Both the position numbers and the translations under genes were made by a program. Of a DNA stretch of 13,206 nucleotides, positions 1 through 8,319 are shown one piece after another. This DNA comes from Geosiphon pyriformis (taxonomy: Eukaryota; Glomeromycota; Glomeromycetes; Archaeosporales; Geosiphonaceae), in the NCBI GenBank assembly GCA_016748015.1, contig JAAOMT010000759.1, forward strand, positions 5,971 to 19,176, in the 5' to 3' direction. The notes beneath the pieces were generated by a model. It worked only from the letters and a program-made list of their open reading frames with translations, was not told the origin of the DNA and searched no databases. Numbering within the stretch: the first letter of the stretch is position 1; every line of letters starts with the position of its first letter.

Positions 1-1543
1 TTTTTTTTCATATGTAGTAGATTATTTAAACTTTTTTAATATAATGTTTTACATTTTATAATGGTATAAAAATATGCTTTCCAAAAACTTTTGTTTATAT
101 TTTTGTTTACTGATAGTAAAACTGCTTTTATTTACAAATTTTTACTTTTAAATACTAAATATTATCTTATGAAACTCAAATTCTTGTGTTATATAGTATT
201 ATATAATTCTATTTTGAACATTAAAGCCGGATTGTTAATTATAAAGCAGTTAATTCAACTAGAAAATTCAGATTTAGATTCTTGTAAATAAAAATTATTG
301 TTTATTATCAAGTTTTTTTGGTAAATTTAAGAATTTTGAAATTGAATTTTTGATGTTATGATTTAATAAGAATTCAAAAGTTTTAAAAAAATTTAATTTG
401 AAAAATATTTCTAATTGAGATTTTTTTTTAATTTAATTTAATAATATTAAGTATCTTGAAAGTCAGCAAAAAAACATTAATGAAATTTAATTAATTATAA
501 GCTCTAAATGGCTAATAATTTATTATCTTGACATTTGAAAATTCTTAAAAATCCAGTAAGTTATTTTTTCTCTTGAAATAATTTGATAAATTTTAATTTA
601 TTTTTTTTTATTATATCTTGATATAAAATCTCTAAATTTAAAAATTCGAAATTAACTCTGTTAAAATTTTTTAATTAATGGTTGCTTCATGATAAATTTA
701 AATTTTATTCAAAAATTCAACTATATTTGTTGGTTTTCTAAAATATGTTTTTTATTTAGTTTATAAAAATTATTTTATATAAATAATCTAATAAAAATTT
801 GTGTATTTATTTTTAATTTTATTTTTATTTTTATTTTTATTTTGAAATAATTTAAAATATTTATTGTCATAATATTGTAAAACAATTCCAATAAAGTGTT
901 ATTGCTGCTCATAATTATTGTAACTTAAATTAACCTATATGTGAAAAAATACTTTAACCTAAAGAAACACAAGATGTTATTTAAAATAGAACAAAATATA
1001 AAAGCCTGTTAATTTTAAAACTTAAATTTTTTACAAATGATAAGTGTTTTATTTATTATATTTATTATTTAAAAACTTAAATCTAAACACCTTTTTTAGA
1101 GTTGGATTTGAATTTAGAAATTGATTAAATTAGCAATAATAAATTAATATGTTTGTATTTTTGTTAAACCAATAAAATCAGTAAGCACTTTAATAATAGA
1201 ACAGATGAAAAATTTGAGAAAAAATCGGTTTTTTATTTATATTTAGTTTTATATATAGTATAAATTATCATATATAGTTTTATTTTTAAAAAAAGTTTAT
1301 TTTTAAATGTAAAAATTATTAACTGTAAAACATTTTCTTTTCAAATATTTTATATATAAACATGTTTAATAGAAAATTTGATATTTCAAATAAACTAATA
1401 GATTTTGTTTCTGTAAACTTTAATCTATAAATTTTATTTTTCAAATTATTTGTAAACTTATAATATTATGTTTTTACTCATAAAATTGTAAATATTCTTA
1501 TTATTAATCAAATAAATAAGAATAAATGTGAACTTTATAATAT
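1..1543. other. AT-rich intergenic DNA, no gene supported
   Basis: This stretch is dominated by A and T homopolymers and short AT words, with stops dense in all six frames. The longest open stretch (91-291, + strand) opens on TTG. Only its last 23 codons or so (about 220-288) look protein-like, and I cannot match them to a family. A slightly more complex patch lies at about 880-1020 and shows nothing recognisable. I see no tRNA, no repeat array and no convincing promoter. It is best read as AT-rich intergenic or relic repeat DNA beside a transposon cluster. Confidence 0.6.
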
Positions 1544-2165
1544 TGTTATGGTTAAATTTTTTATTTTTTAGCTTTTTATTATTTACTTAACCATAGTTAG
1601 TCATATGTATTAGCCACTAAAGTCATTAGTTAACCACTTTATTTTTAGAAATAGTCGTTAATATAATTATTAACTTAATTATTGACTTGGTTATTGACTT
1701 GATTATTAACTTGATTATTGACCAAATTATTGATGTGATTACTAACCTGATTATTAACCTAATTATTGATATAAACAAAACTTTTTAAAGCTGTAAAAAA
1801 GATATTTATATTCGAATTCACATTTTCAGATTAATACAACAATATCAATTCTTTATTTTCTTTTCACTATTTCTTTTTTTTTTCTTAATTTGTATAATTG
1901 TTAGTTTCTGTAAAGTATATTGAATAAAATATTTACTGAAAAGTACAATTAATACCTAATATTAAAAGTGCTAATGTAAGGCATAGAATTATACTAGTGT
2001 GTTATTTTTGTTAATAGTATAGACTATTCAGATTTTTTTGTTATTTTTGAAAAGAATAGTAATTAAGATATTTATAAAACTAATCTTATATATTGAATTC
2101 TTACTAATTCAATTTACTCATTAAAATTGAATTACTCTTTTATTAATTTCTTAAAAACAACACAA
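1544..2165 (+). repeat. Degenerate solo LTR of the same retrotransposon family
   Basis: The segment opens with TGTTATGGTT, exactly like the LTRs at 3029 and 10174, and stays collinear with them. It shares the ATGTATTAGCCACTAA block near 1605, the 12-bp tandem array (1657-1776), the GGCATAGAATTATAC block near 1980, and the AAAATTGAATT block near 2124. Divergence from the 5' LTR is clearly far higher than between the two LTRs of the full element. It is mostly toward A/T, with deletions in the middle. No gag or pol follows, so it is a solo LTR or an end fragment. The 5' edge is sharp and sits in the same AATAT context as the full element. The 3' edge is uncertain by about 50 bases because the terminal CATAACA is not recognisable. 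Confidence 0.82.
1657..1776 (+). repeat. 12-bp tandem array in the solo LTR (10 units)
   Basis: Ten contiguous 12-bp units in register, of the type ATTGACTTGATT with variants such as ATTAACCTGATT. It is the decayed counterpart of the arrays at 3121-3240 and 10266-10349. Most C positions of the intact unit are T here. Confidence 0.85.
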
Positions 2166-3028
2166 ATTACATTGTATTTATAATCTAATTGAATTAATTG
2201 ATTGATTAATAGCCACTTTCATATTAAAATATTGTTATGTTAAATATTAAAATATTAAAATTGAATAGAAAGTGAAAATAAATATGTTTTTGTTATATTT
2301 TTATAATTTATTAAATCTTATTAATTTTATTTAAATAGATACTGAGTAGGATATTTTATTTTTAAAATTAATTTTCTTCTTTGTAACAGTCAAATTCAAT
2401 CGAAATTAAAACACAAAGATAATTGATTTATAAATATTTTTTTATTTCATATTATTTTTTTAATGACCAAATTACTTTAACTGTTATAATTTTTGTTTTT
2501 TTATTAAAATATCTCATTTGCTATTTAAAATATGTTATTTGTTACTAAGAATTATTTGTCTTTTATTTAAAATATTTGTTGCTGTTCAATTTTATAATAA
2601 AAACATTAAAAACATTAAAAATCAAAAATAATAGATAAATATATTTATTAAAAACACTAAAACCAAAAATAATAAACTATTAAAATTATTAAAAAAACTA
2701 ATTAAAAGAAAAAAAAACATTTAAAAATATCTTTAAATCAAAAACCAAATTTAAATAAAAAATAAAAACAAAAAAAAAAGATTTTAAACAGGATATAAAG
2801 TTTAATTTAAACACTAAATTTAAACTTTATTTAAAAAAAGCTTTAAATTTTTTTTCTAAATTATTTAAATATAATTTAGTTGTATTATATATTATTTTAA
2901 AAAAATTTGTGTTATTTGTTTTGTTAAAAACAATATTAAATCTTTAAAAATAAAAGCTTGAACAATTTAAACCTATATTTTTTAACTAAAAAGAATTAAA
3001 TAAACAATAAAAGCTAATTTTTTAATAT
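2166..3028. other. AT-rich spacer between solo LTR and full element
   Basis: No coding potential is visible. The strand composition switches from T-rich (about 2440-2585) to A-rich (about 2590-2790). The A-rich part ends in an imperfect inverted repeat (2797-2829, arms of about 14 bases around AAAGTTTAA and TTAAACTTT) that could fold as a hairpin. A TGTTATG word at 2233 resembles an LTR start but is not followed by LTR sequence. Confidence 0.55.
3025..3028. repeat. Target-site duplication, left copy (ATAT)
   Basis: The four bases directly before the 5' LTR match the four directly after the 3' LTR (10886-10889). If the terminal A of the LTR is shared, the repeat could be read as the 5-bp AATAT. 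Local AT richness makes a chance match possible, but the sharp LTR ends on both sides support it. Confidence 0.6.
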
Positions 3029-3120
3029 TGTTATGGTTCAAACTCATAGTTTTTATTAGTTATCCCATGTATTAGCCACTAATGTCATATAATTAGCCAT
3101 CTTATTTTTAGATATTGATC

Positions 3121-3240
3121 ATTGACCTGATCAATGACCTGACTGTTAACCTAACTATTGACCTGATCATTGACCTGATTATTGACCTGATCATTGACTT
3201 GATCATTGACCTGATCATTGACCTGGTTATTAACCTGGTC
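3121..3240 (+). repeat. 12-bp tandem array in 5' LTR U3 (10 units)
   Basis: Ten contiguous units, consensus ATTGACCTGATC, followed by a partial eleventh (ATTGACC). It lies about 20 bases upstream of the TATA box, in the U3 enhancer position. Each unit carries TTGAC, and the junctions create TGATCA-like palindromes. The 3' LTR has 7 units, so three whole units were gained or lost after insertion. Confidence 0.93.
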
Positions 3241-3259
3241 ATTGACCATTTTTAATAGC

Positions 3260-3266
3260 TATATAA
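3260..3266 (+). promoter_or_regulatory. Probable TATA box of the 5' LTR promoter
   Basis: TATATAA inside a block (about 3255-3305) that is identical in both LTRs, whereas the rest of the LTR differs at about one base in ten. A start site 25-35 bases downstream would fall near 3285-3300. The start itself cannot be read from the sequence. Confidence 0.55.
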
Positions 3267-3323
3267 GTGATGAGTCTCTTAGCTGTAGAAAAGCATGTAA
3301 TAACAAGCATCTGAATAATCAAG

Positions 3324-3333
3324 AATAAATAAA
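3324..3333 (+). terminator. Overlapping AATAAA polyadenylation words
   Basis: AATAAATAAA contains two overlapping AATAAA hexamers and is conserved at the same place in the 3' LTR (10433-10442). There it would serve as the 3' processing signal of the retroelement transcript. Another AATAAA lies at 3473-3478. In AT-rich DNA these words are cheap, so position and conservation are the main support. Confidence 0.4.
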
Positions 3334-3776
3334 ATAACAACTTTCATCTCAATCTTTCTCTTATTGCTAATTTCCCTTTCCCTATCTTCAAGTATTTGAA
3401 CATCTTAAAGATAAAAGATTACTTGTTGGCCTTTTCTTGATGTATATAATTGTAGCATTTGAAGATTATTTGAATAAACGTGACTGAAAAACACAAGTTG
3501 ATACCTGATATTGAATTCTAAGAGTGCTGATGTGAGGCATAGAATTATACCAGTAGTGATCAATTGTTGACAGTACAAACTATCTCTCTACCTTCAAATT
3601 CCCCAGTTACCTTTGAAAAAAATAGCAACTGAGATATTTTATAAGACTGATCTCACACATTGAATCCATACTTATTCAATTTGCTCTTTAAAATTGAATT
3701 CTCTTTAATTATTTCTATTACCCTACAATCCTGTTTTTTCTTGCTATCCATTAGCTTGTTACTCCAACTCATAACA

Positions 3777-3828
3777 TAAAAGTAGTGCTCCCTGTAAGGT
3801 TGTCAAAATCCACTTTGTTTTCTATTGT
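3777..3828 (+). other. Untranslated leader; primer-binding site not identified
   Basis: The 52 bases between the LTR and the gag start begin TAAAAGTAGTGCTCCCTGTA. A primer-binding site complementary to a tRNA 3' end should start TGG within a few bases of the LTR, and none is present. Either the site has decayed, an internal tRNA segment is used, or priming is unconventional. I could not match it to a particular tRNA. Confidence 0.4.
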
Positions 3829-5382
3829 ATGGATCATTATTTATACCTGCCACAACAATCAGAAGAACACTTTAAAGTACACAACAAAAACAATCTAGAC
3901 TTTATTGAACTCAATCCTTTGCCCTCCTGCTTGATTTGCTTTCCCATTAAAGAACAATCTAGCAGACAATTCCAAGACTTTTGAAACTGGTTCTTGAACA
4001 AGTATTCAGCTGAAACCTACACAGCTTATACAATCTATTACTTTGACCAAGCTTATTTTGAAGACAACTTTAAAAGAAGAAACAACAGTATCAATCAGCT
4101 TTTATATTCTGCAATCTTTGAACAACAGCCCTCTGATTTTGAATATCTGAATTATCAAATCCACATTTGGATTGCTGCCCATCAATCAACAGAAACTCCT
4201 CTTAAAACAGAAAAAGAAAGCTATTAAACCACTTCTGTTTTTGATTTTTTTTCAAGTAAATCAGAACACTCCATACAAACAGTTATATTTGAACCAATAG
4301 CTTAAGACCCTTTACAACAAAACATTCTGATTGCCTTCCAAGGTATACAGACTGCTTTAGGGTGAAGAAACAACACTTCATTACCATTATTTAGAGGTGA
4401 TGCCCAAGATCTAATTGAATGGATAGATAACTTTGAGAGAGCTGCTACAGCCAACCAATACAATGATGAATACAAGTTTCAAATTGTTGGTGGCTACCTC
4501 CAAGGCTCCTCTGCTACATGGTTTTCACAGGAAACTAATGCTAATGCCCATCAAAAAATCATTAGATAGATGCCAGCAAATGTCGGAGAAAACAACACCT
4601 CTTTCACAACCCAGTTTGAAAACAAGTTCAGAACTCCAATCTTGATATCCAAGTGGTGCATAAAATTAGAAAAAAGAACCCAAGGCCCAGGAGAAGTAGT
4701 AACTGAATATGCCAAAGCAATCAAAAAATTGATCAAGCATGTAGACTTTAGAAAGAACTAGACAGAAGAGCAAAAAATTCATTTCTTCACAAAAAGACTG
4801 AGAACTGATTTATCTTATGCTCTTTGGTCTCTCTTGGCTCTGAAGGACAACTCTACAATAGACATGGCTATTGAACTTGCCCAATGAATTGAAGACAACC
4901 AAAGAATGTATTTGGGGTTTACACTTCCAGTTTTTGCTTCTGTTTCTGTCATGGCTCCTGCTTCTCAAAAAGCTGCTATCTCTTTTACTGCCCAAACCCA
5001 AGACCCAAATAAACAATTGATAGACAGACTTACAGCAAATTTTGCCTGGTTATTAGAGCCCTTAGCACAAGCAGTCAGAGAAAATCAACAACCCCAGAGA
5101 CCCAGATTTAAACTCTGCTTTAATCAGCCTCAGCAACTCCTTTATCAAAGACAACAAAATTGTGGCCCACCTGTGTGCTATTGCTGTGAATTAACTGGAC
5201 ACTTCTACAGAAATTACAACAATTCTTCTTTGTCTCCTCCAGTTTCCAGAAATAATGACAATCAGAACAATAGAATTAATAACAATAATGTTCTCAATCA
5301 AAGATTTAACCATGCAAACATCAATTTCTTTGGAGAGAATCCCTTAGTTGAAGCCACAGTTTATCAGCCTTTAAACTGGTAG
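3829..5382 (+). pseudogene. gag: gag polyprotein, broken by internal stops
   Basis: Gag forms the virus-like particle and binds the element RNA. One frame runs from the ATG at 3829 (first in-frame ATG after the LTR, protein start MDHYLYLPQQ) for about 517 codons to TAG at 5380. It is interrupted at 3982 (TGA), 4225 (TAA), 4303 (TAA), 4363 (TGA), 4567 (TAG), 4759 (TAG) and 4885 (TGA). Codons on both sides of each stop keep making sense, so these are point lesions and not ends of separate genes. Residues about 188-345 (LFRGDAQDLIEWIDNF onward, with GSSATWF and the later YAKAIKKL) have the layout of a retrotransposon Gag capsid domain. A Gln/Pro/Asn-rich stretch and a C2HC knuckle (residues about 450-463) follow. 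The 5380 stop may itself be a lesion, since the same frame continues sensibly to about 5425. Confidence 0.85.
5176..5217 (+). other. Nucleocapsid zinc knuckle with last Cys lost
   Basis: In the gag frame the spacing fits C-x2-C-x4-H-x4-C: Cys at 5176 and 5185, His at 5200. The final position (5215-5217) is TAC, tyrosine. A single G-to-A change from TGC explains it. Without the fourth ligand this CCHC RNA-binding knuckle should not hold zinc normally. Confidence 0.75.
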
Positions 5383-5530
5383 GCACATCTCAAAAGAGTG
5401 AGAGTGCAAGCCAACCAGAAAAAAACCCCTTTTACGCTTTTAACTTAACTGATAATAACTATGACATAGATGAACTAGTAATCAACACTTCTGAATCAAC
5501 CAGAAAGAAAAAGAAAGCCAAGGTTGATTT
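5383..5530 (+). pseudogene. Gag-to-protease linker with two frame changes
   Basis: After the TAG at 5380 the gag frame continues in a sensible basic stretch (AHLKRVRVQANQKK). Near 5419-5433, at a run of seven A, four C and four T, the sensible reading moves back one base (YAFNLTDNNYDIDEL, then a Lys/Arg-rich KKKKAK segment). Near 5526-5531, at short T runs, it moves back one base again into the protease frame (DPNKPSTSTADNNEPP). Each change is explained by loss of one base in or near a homopolymer. The A7 run invites a -1 ribosomal frameshift reading, but the heptamer is not in the correct register for the gag frame, so I favour deletions. No known domain is seen here. Confidence 0.55.
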
Positions 5531-6376
5531 GTTTTAGACCCAAACAAACCATCAACTTCCACTGCTGATAACAATGAGCCACCAAAAGCTAAAGTATTTA
5601 AAAATTCTCCAAAGTTGGAACTCCCAGAAATTGTACAAAAATCTGGCTCTTATTCTGTTGTCAAAGATCTCATGGAAACTCCAGCACATATTACCTTTGG
5701 CCAACTAATGACCCATTCACAATTCAGAAAAGATCTCTGTAAATCCTTGATTCCCAAGAAGAAAACACTAAAAACCAACAAACACCCTTGTCAAGCTGGA
5801 CTTGCTGACAGCAGCAATGTTACCCCATTAATTTGTAAAGCCCAAGTGACTGGTTATTTCATTGACTTGATCCTGGACAGTGGATCATCTGTTAGTGTTA
5901 TTGCCAAACACTTTCTGGAAGCCATTGAAAGAAAAATTGATGAGCCTTCAATCAGACCAATGACCAATGTGCATGGTGACAAAAAAAAAGGTCTTGGCAT
6001 AACCAAAGCTGTTCCTGTTCGCATTAATGACATTAACATTGAAACTGACATGAAGATTTCTGAAGCTAAAGAATACATTATCATTGTTGACAATGAATGG
6101 CTCAAGAAAGCTAAAGCACTGCTTGACTATGAGCTGTGTGAACTAACCATCAGATGTGATGAGAAGCCTATTGTGGTTAAGTGTCACCACTAGACAACCC
6201 CTTCAGCACCAAAGCAGAACCAGGAAGAAAAACAATCAGAAGAATCAGATGATGAAGAGAGCAACAAAGAAGAAGAACAAAAAAAACAAGAAGAAACTGC
6301 TAAACTCACTTATATCACCTTCACCAGCAATGGCAAGCCACTAGACAATATCAAAGCTGACAGAAAAGGAATCATT
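5531..6376 (+). pseudogene. Retropepsin-like aspartic protease and acidic tail
   Basis: The protease would cut the Gag-Pol precursor during particle maturation. The open part is 5615-6193. The catalytic motif LDSGSS sits in the hydrophobic context YFIDLILDSGSSVSVIA, with the catalytic Asp at 5876-5878. This is the usual D-S/T-G of retroelement proteases, which act as homodimers. Downstream, GLGITKAVPVRI and the KEYIIIVDNEWL segment (about 6070-6105) fit the later strands of a clan AA protease. A TAG at 6191 breaks the frame. The same frame then gives a highly acidic, low-complexity stretch (6215-6299, Glu/Asp/Gln/Lys-rich) and ends in nonsense near 6376, where the sensible reading shifts back one base. 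The DSG is intact, so the domain may have been among the last parts to decay. Confidence 0.82.
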
Positions 6377-6378
6377 AT

Positions 6379-6888
6379 GAGCCCTACTATGATATCCTCA
6401 GAAGAATCTTTGACCAAAAACCTGGCAAAAAAGCCAAGTACAGATATTGGTGACATGGTTCTTGTGCCTGGTGCTGGTGCAATCAACCTTTGTATTCTTC
6501 AAGTGATAAATGCAAATCATGCCTGATCTATTACAAAAATTGGAAACCAATCAGTTTAATATCTAGAAAAGAATTGAAAAAAGTCCAGAAGTCCTTTGAA
6601 AATGAACCACCTGAAATCCAATCATTAATTGTAGAACAAAGAGAACTCTCCCCAGAAGAAAGAAAGATAGACATTAAAAATTTGTTGGCTAGAAACAGCC
6701 CAGTTATCTCAAAAAAAGATAATACCTCAGGACAAATCCATGTGATACAACACACCATTACCACCAGAGAAACCCACCCCATCTATTTGAAGCCTTATCA
6801 ATCCAATTACCACAATGATGAGTTCATCAAGAAAGAAATAAAACGAATGAAAAATCTTGGATTTATACAAAAAACCAAGAGTGAATAG
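6379..6888 (+). pseudogene. Cys-rich putative zinc ribbon and RT N-terminal region
   Basis: The sensible frame resumes at 6379 (EPYYDILRRIFDQKPGKK), with a TGA at 6451 directly before HGSCAWCWC. Cysteines at 6463, 6472, 6478, 6511 and 6520 give C-x2-C-x-C-x10-C-x2-C, which looks like a Zn ribbon or treble clef of about 20-25 residues. It lies between protease and RT, where Ty3/gypsy elements usually have only a linker. The frame then runs uninterrupted through ELSPEERKIDIKNLLARNSP, HVIQHTITT and HPIYLKPYQ into KKEIKRMKNLGFIQ, the usual entry of a Ty3/gypsy RT fingers domain (the region that includes the family's I/V-x-H-x-I segment). It ends at TAG 6886, probably a former Trp codon. The zinc ribbon reading is my inference. 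Confidence 0.7.
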
Positions 6889-7590
6889 ACATTCCCAGTT
6901 GTAGTGGTATCCAAGAAAGGTGGAACTCTATGCTTCTGTATCAATTATTGCCAATTAAATGCCATTACAGAAAGAGACATGTACTTACTTCCCAAAATTG
7001 ATGCAATGTTAGATCAATTCAAAGATGCTGCTTTCTTCTTAACTATTGACTTAACTGCTAGATTCTGGCAAGTAAAGATGAATCCAGAAAGTCAGAAGAA
7101 AACTGCCTTTATCACCAAGTATAGCACATATGAATTCACAGTCATGCCTTTTGGTCTTACCAATGCCTTTCTCACATTTCAACACTTAATGGACAAAGTA
7201 TTTGAATCAGTAAAAAAAAACTTTGTTCTGGTCTATTTAAACGACATAATGGTATATTCAAAAACCTGGAATGAACATCTTGAGCATTTACAGAAAGTTT
7301 TTGATCTTCTTAGAAATGCAGGCCTCAAGATCAACCCAATCAAATCTTTCTTTGAAAGACAATCCACCCAATTTCTTGGCTATCTTATTACAAAAGATGA
7401 AATCTTCCCTGATCCAGCCAAAGTAGAAAAAGTTCAGAACATAAGACAATCAATAAATGTTCATAAATTACACTCTTTTCTTGGTTTGGCCTTCTATTAT
7501 TGCAAATTTGTTAAGGATTTCTCCAAAATTGCCTTTCCACTCAATCAGCTACTCAGAAAAAACGTCAACTACTATTGGGACATACACTAG
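6889..7590 (+). pseudogene. pol: Reverse transcriptase domain, active site altered
   Basis: RT copies the element RNA into DNA in the cytoplasmic particle. The segment runs from TFPVVVVSKKGGTLCF to the TAG at 7588. Visible family motifs in order are: KKGG and YCQLNAI (fingers), LTIDLTARFWQ with the first catalytic Asp at 7048-7050, VMPFGLTNAFLTFQ (7141 onward), VYLNDIMVYS for the YxDD box (7234-7245), LKINPIKSFF, QFLGYLIT, and the thumb LHSFLGLAFYY. The YxDD box reads YLND. The first box Asp, the second metal-binding Asp (7240-7242), is AAC, one G-to-A change from GAC, so catalysis should be lost. Other odd residues (INYCQLN, TARFW, NAFLTF) are also explained by single transitions at normally conserved positions. 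The frame is the same as for the upstream and downstream pol segments. Confidence 0.92.
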
Positions 7591-8040
7591 CAAAAAGCTT
7601 TTGAAACTTTAAAGGAAAAACTAGTCACCAAACCAATTCTCAAGCAACCTGATTTGGATCAACTTTTTATCCTCTACACTGATGTATCTGGCTATAGACT
7701 TGGTGCTGTTCTGTTACAAAAAGATGAAGATGGCAGAAAGCATGCAATAGCATATGCCAGCAGAACTCTTACCCCAGCAGAAAAAAACTATTCAGTTACT
7801 GAGCAGAAATGCTTAGCAGTAGTTTGGGCTACCAGTTATTGGGATAAGTATCTCCTTAGTGTGAAGTTTTTGGTGGTAACAGATCACCAAGCTTTGGTTT
7901 GGCTGCACAACAAGAAAAGGCTAGAACATAAACTGATAGCTCACTGGATACTCCACTTAAACGAATTCGATGATAATATTCAATATCGCAAAAAAGCTAA
8001 TCATCAAAATGCTGACACTTTTTCCAAACTCACCACCAAG
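7591..8040 (+). pseudogene. RNase H domain, catalytic Glu replaced
   Basis: RNase H removes RNA from the RNA:DNA hybrid after minus-strand synthesis. It follows RT in the same frame after the TAG at 7588. QKAFETLKEKL is the RT-RNase H connection. LYTDVSGYRLGAVL gives the first acidic residue (Asp, 7681-7683). In TEQKCLAVVWA the position normally holding the catalytic Glu is Lys (AAA, 7807-7809), one G-to-A change from GAA. VVTDHQAL (Asp 7882-7884) and HQNADTFSKL (Asp 8014-8016) complete the set. Two conserved Gly/Ala positions of the first motif also show transition-type replacements. The frame stays open for about 150 codons to a TAA at 8041. The domain is clear but very probably inactive. 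Confidence 0.88.
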
Positions 8041-8319
8041 TAACAGTATAATCATCCCAAACCAAACCAACTTAATTATTAATAACTCCCCCACAAACAA
8101 ACATGATAATAGACTTGGACACTTACTCTGCCTTAATGGAATTTTTGGGTAAAAGACAATACCCACCAGAATACACATGACAGCAAAGAAAACATTTGTG
8201 CAAACAATCAAAATTCTATTTGATTTGCCAAAACCAGTTATATAAAAGAAATAGAAAAGTTTAAATCAGAGTTTGAATCTGAGTTGGAATTGGTATTGTT
8301 GTTGTTGCCATATTGAACG
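8041..8319 (+). pseudogene. Scrambled RNase H-integrase connector
   Basis: Between RNase H and integrase the sensible reading hops frames. The RNase H frame continues past TAA 8041 for a few codons (QYNHP). A second frame carries NNSPTNKHDNRLGHLLCLNGIFG to about 8149. A third, from 8148, carries GKRQYPPEYT, a TGA at 8178, then HLCKQSKFYLICQNQLYKRNRK to about 8258. It is followed by a roughly 62-bp segment (8259-8320) of different base make-up that lies between two near-identical 23-bp repeats. The region would correspond to the extension before the integrase HHCC finger. I do not assign a function. Confidence 0.6.

Larger units (their letters stand above)
3029..3776 (+). repeat. 5' LTR
   Basis: 748 bp, from TGTTATGG to TCATAACA, so the ends form a 7-bp inverted repeat of the TG...CA type. 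It aligns along its whole length with the 3' LTR. By eye there are about 60-65 base differences, nearly all transitions, and the only length change is three 12-bp units in the tandem array. It contains the array (3121-3240), a TATA box (3260-3266) and AATAAA words (3324-3333 and 3473-3478), consistent with U3 to about 3285 and R/U5 after it. The U3/R boundary is inferred, not seen. Confidence 0.93.

Noticed and set aside
91-291. 66-codon open frame on the + strand
   Set aside because: It opens on TTG, is mostly Phe/Leu/Tyr/Lys as expected from AT-rich chance, and has no neighbour or motif. Its last 23 codons look slightly more protein-like, which is too little to call a gene.
2233-2239. TGTTATG preceded by AATAT, like another LTR start
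   Set aside because: The following sequence does not align with the LTRs and has no 12-bp array, so it is a chance word in AT-rich DNA.
3785-3815. tRNA-like T-arm (GGTTGTCAAAATCC) just after the 5' LTR
   Set aside because: The loop is one or two bases off the tRNA consensus, and no acceptor stem, anticodon arm or D-arm can be drawn around it.
4551-4736. Open frames on the - strand within gag and pol (also 4810-5016, 5854-6105, 6531-6782, 7957-8211)
   Set aside because: All are antisense shadows of the + strand polyprotein. None shows a motif of its own.
5418-5426. Programmed -1 frameshift heptamer (A AAA AAC) at the gag-pol junction
   Set aside because: In the gag frame the codons are AAA AAA ACC, so the heptamer is in the wrong register. 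A one-base deletion explains the change more simply, although the original state is unknown.
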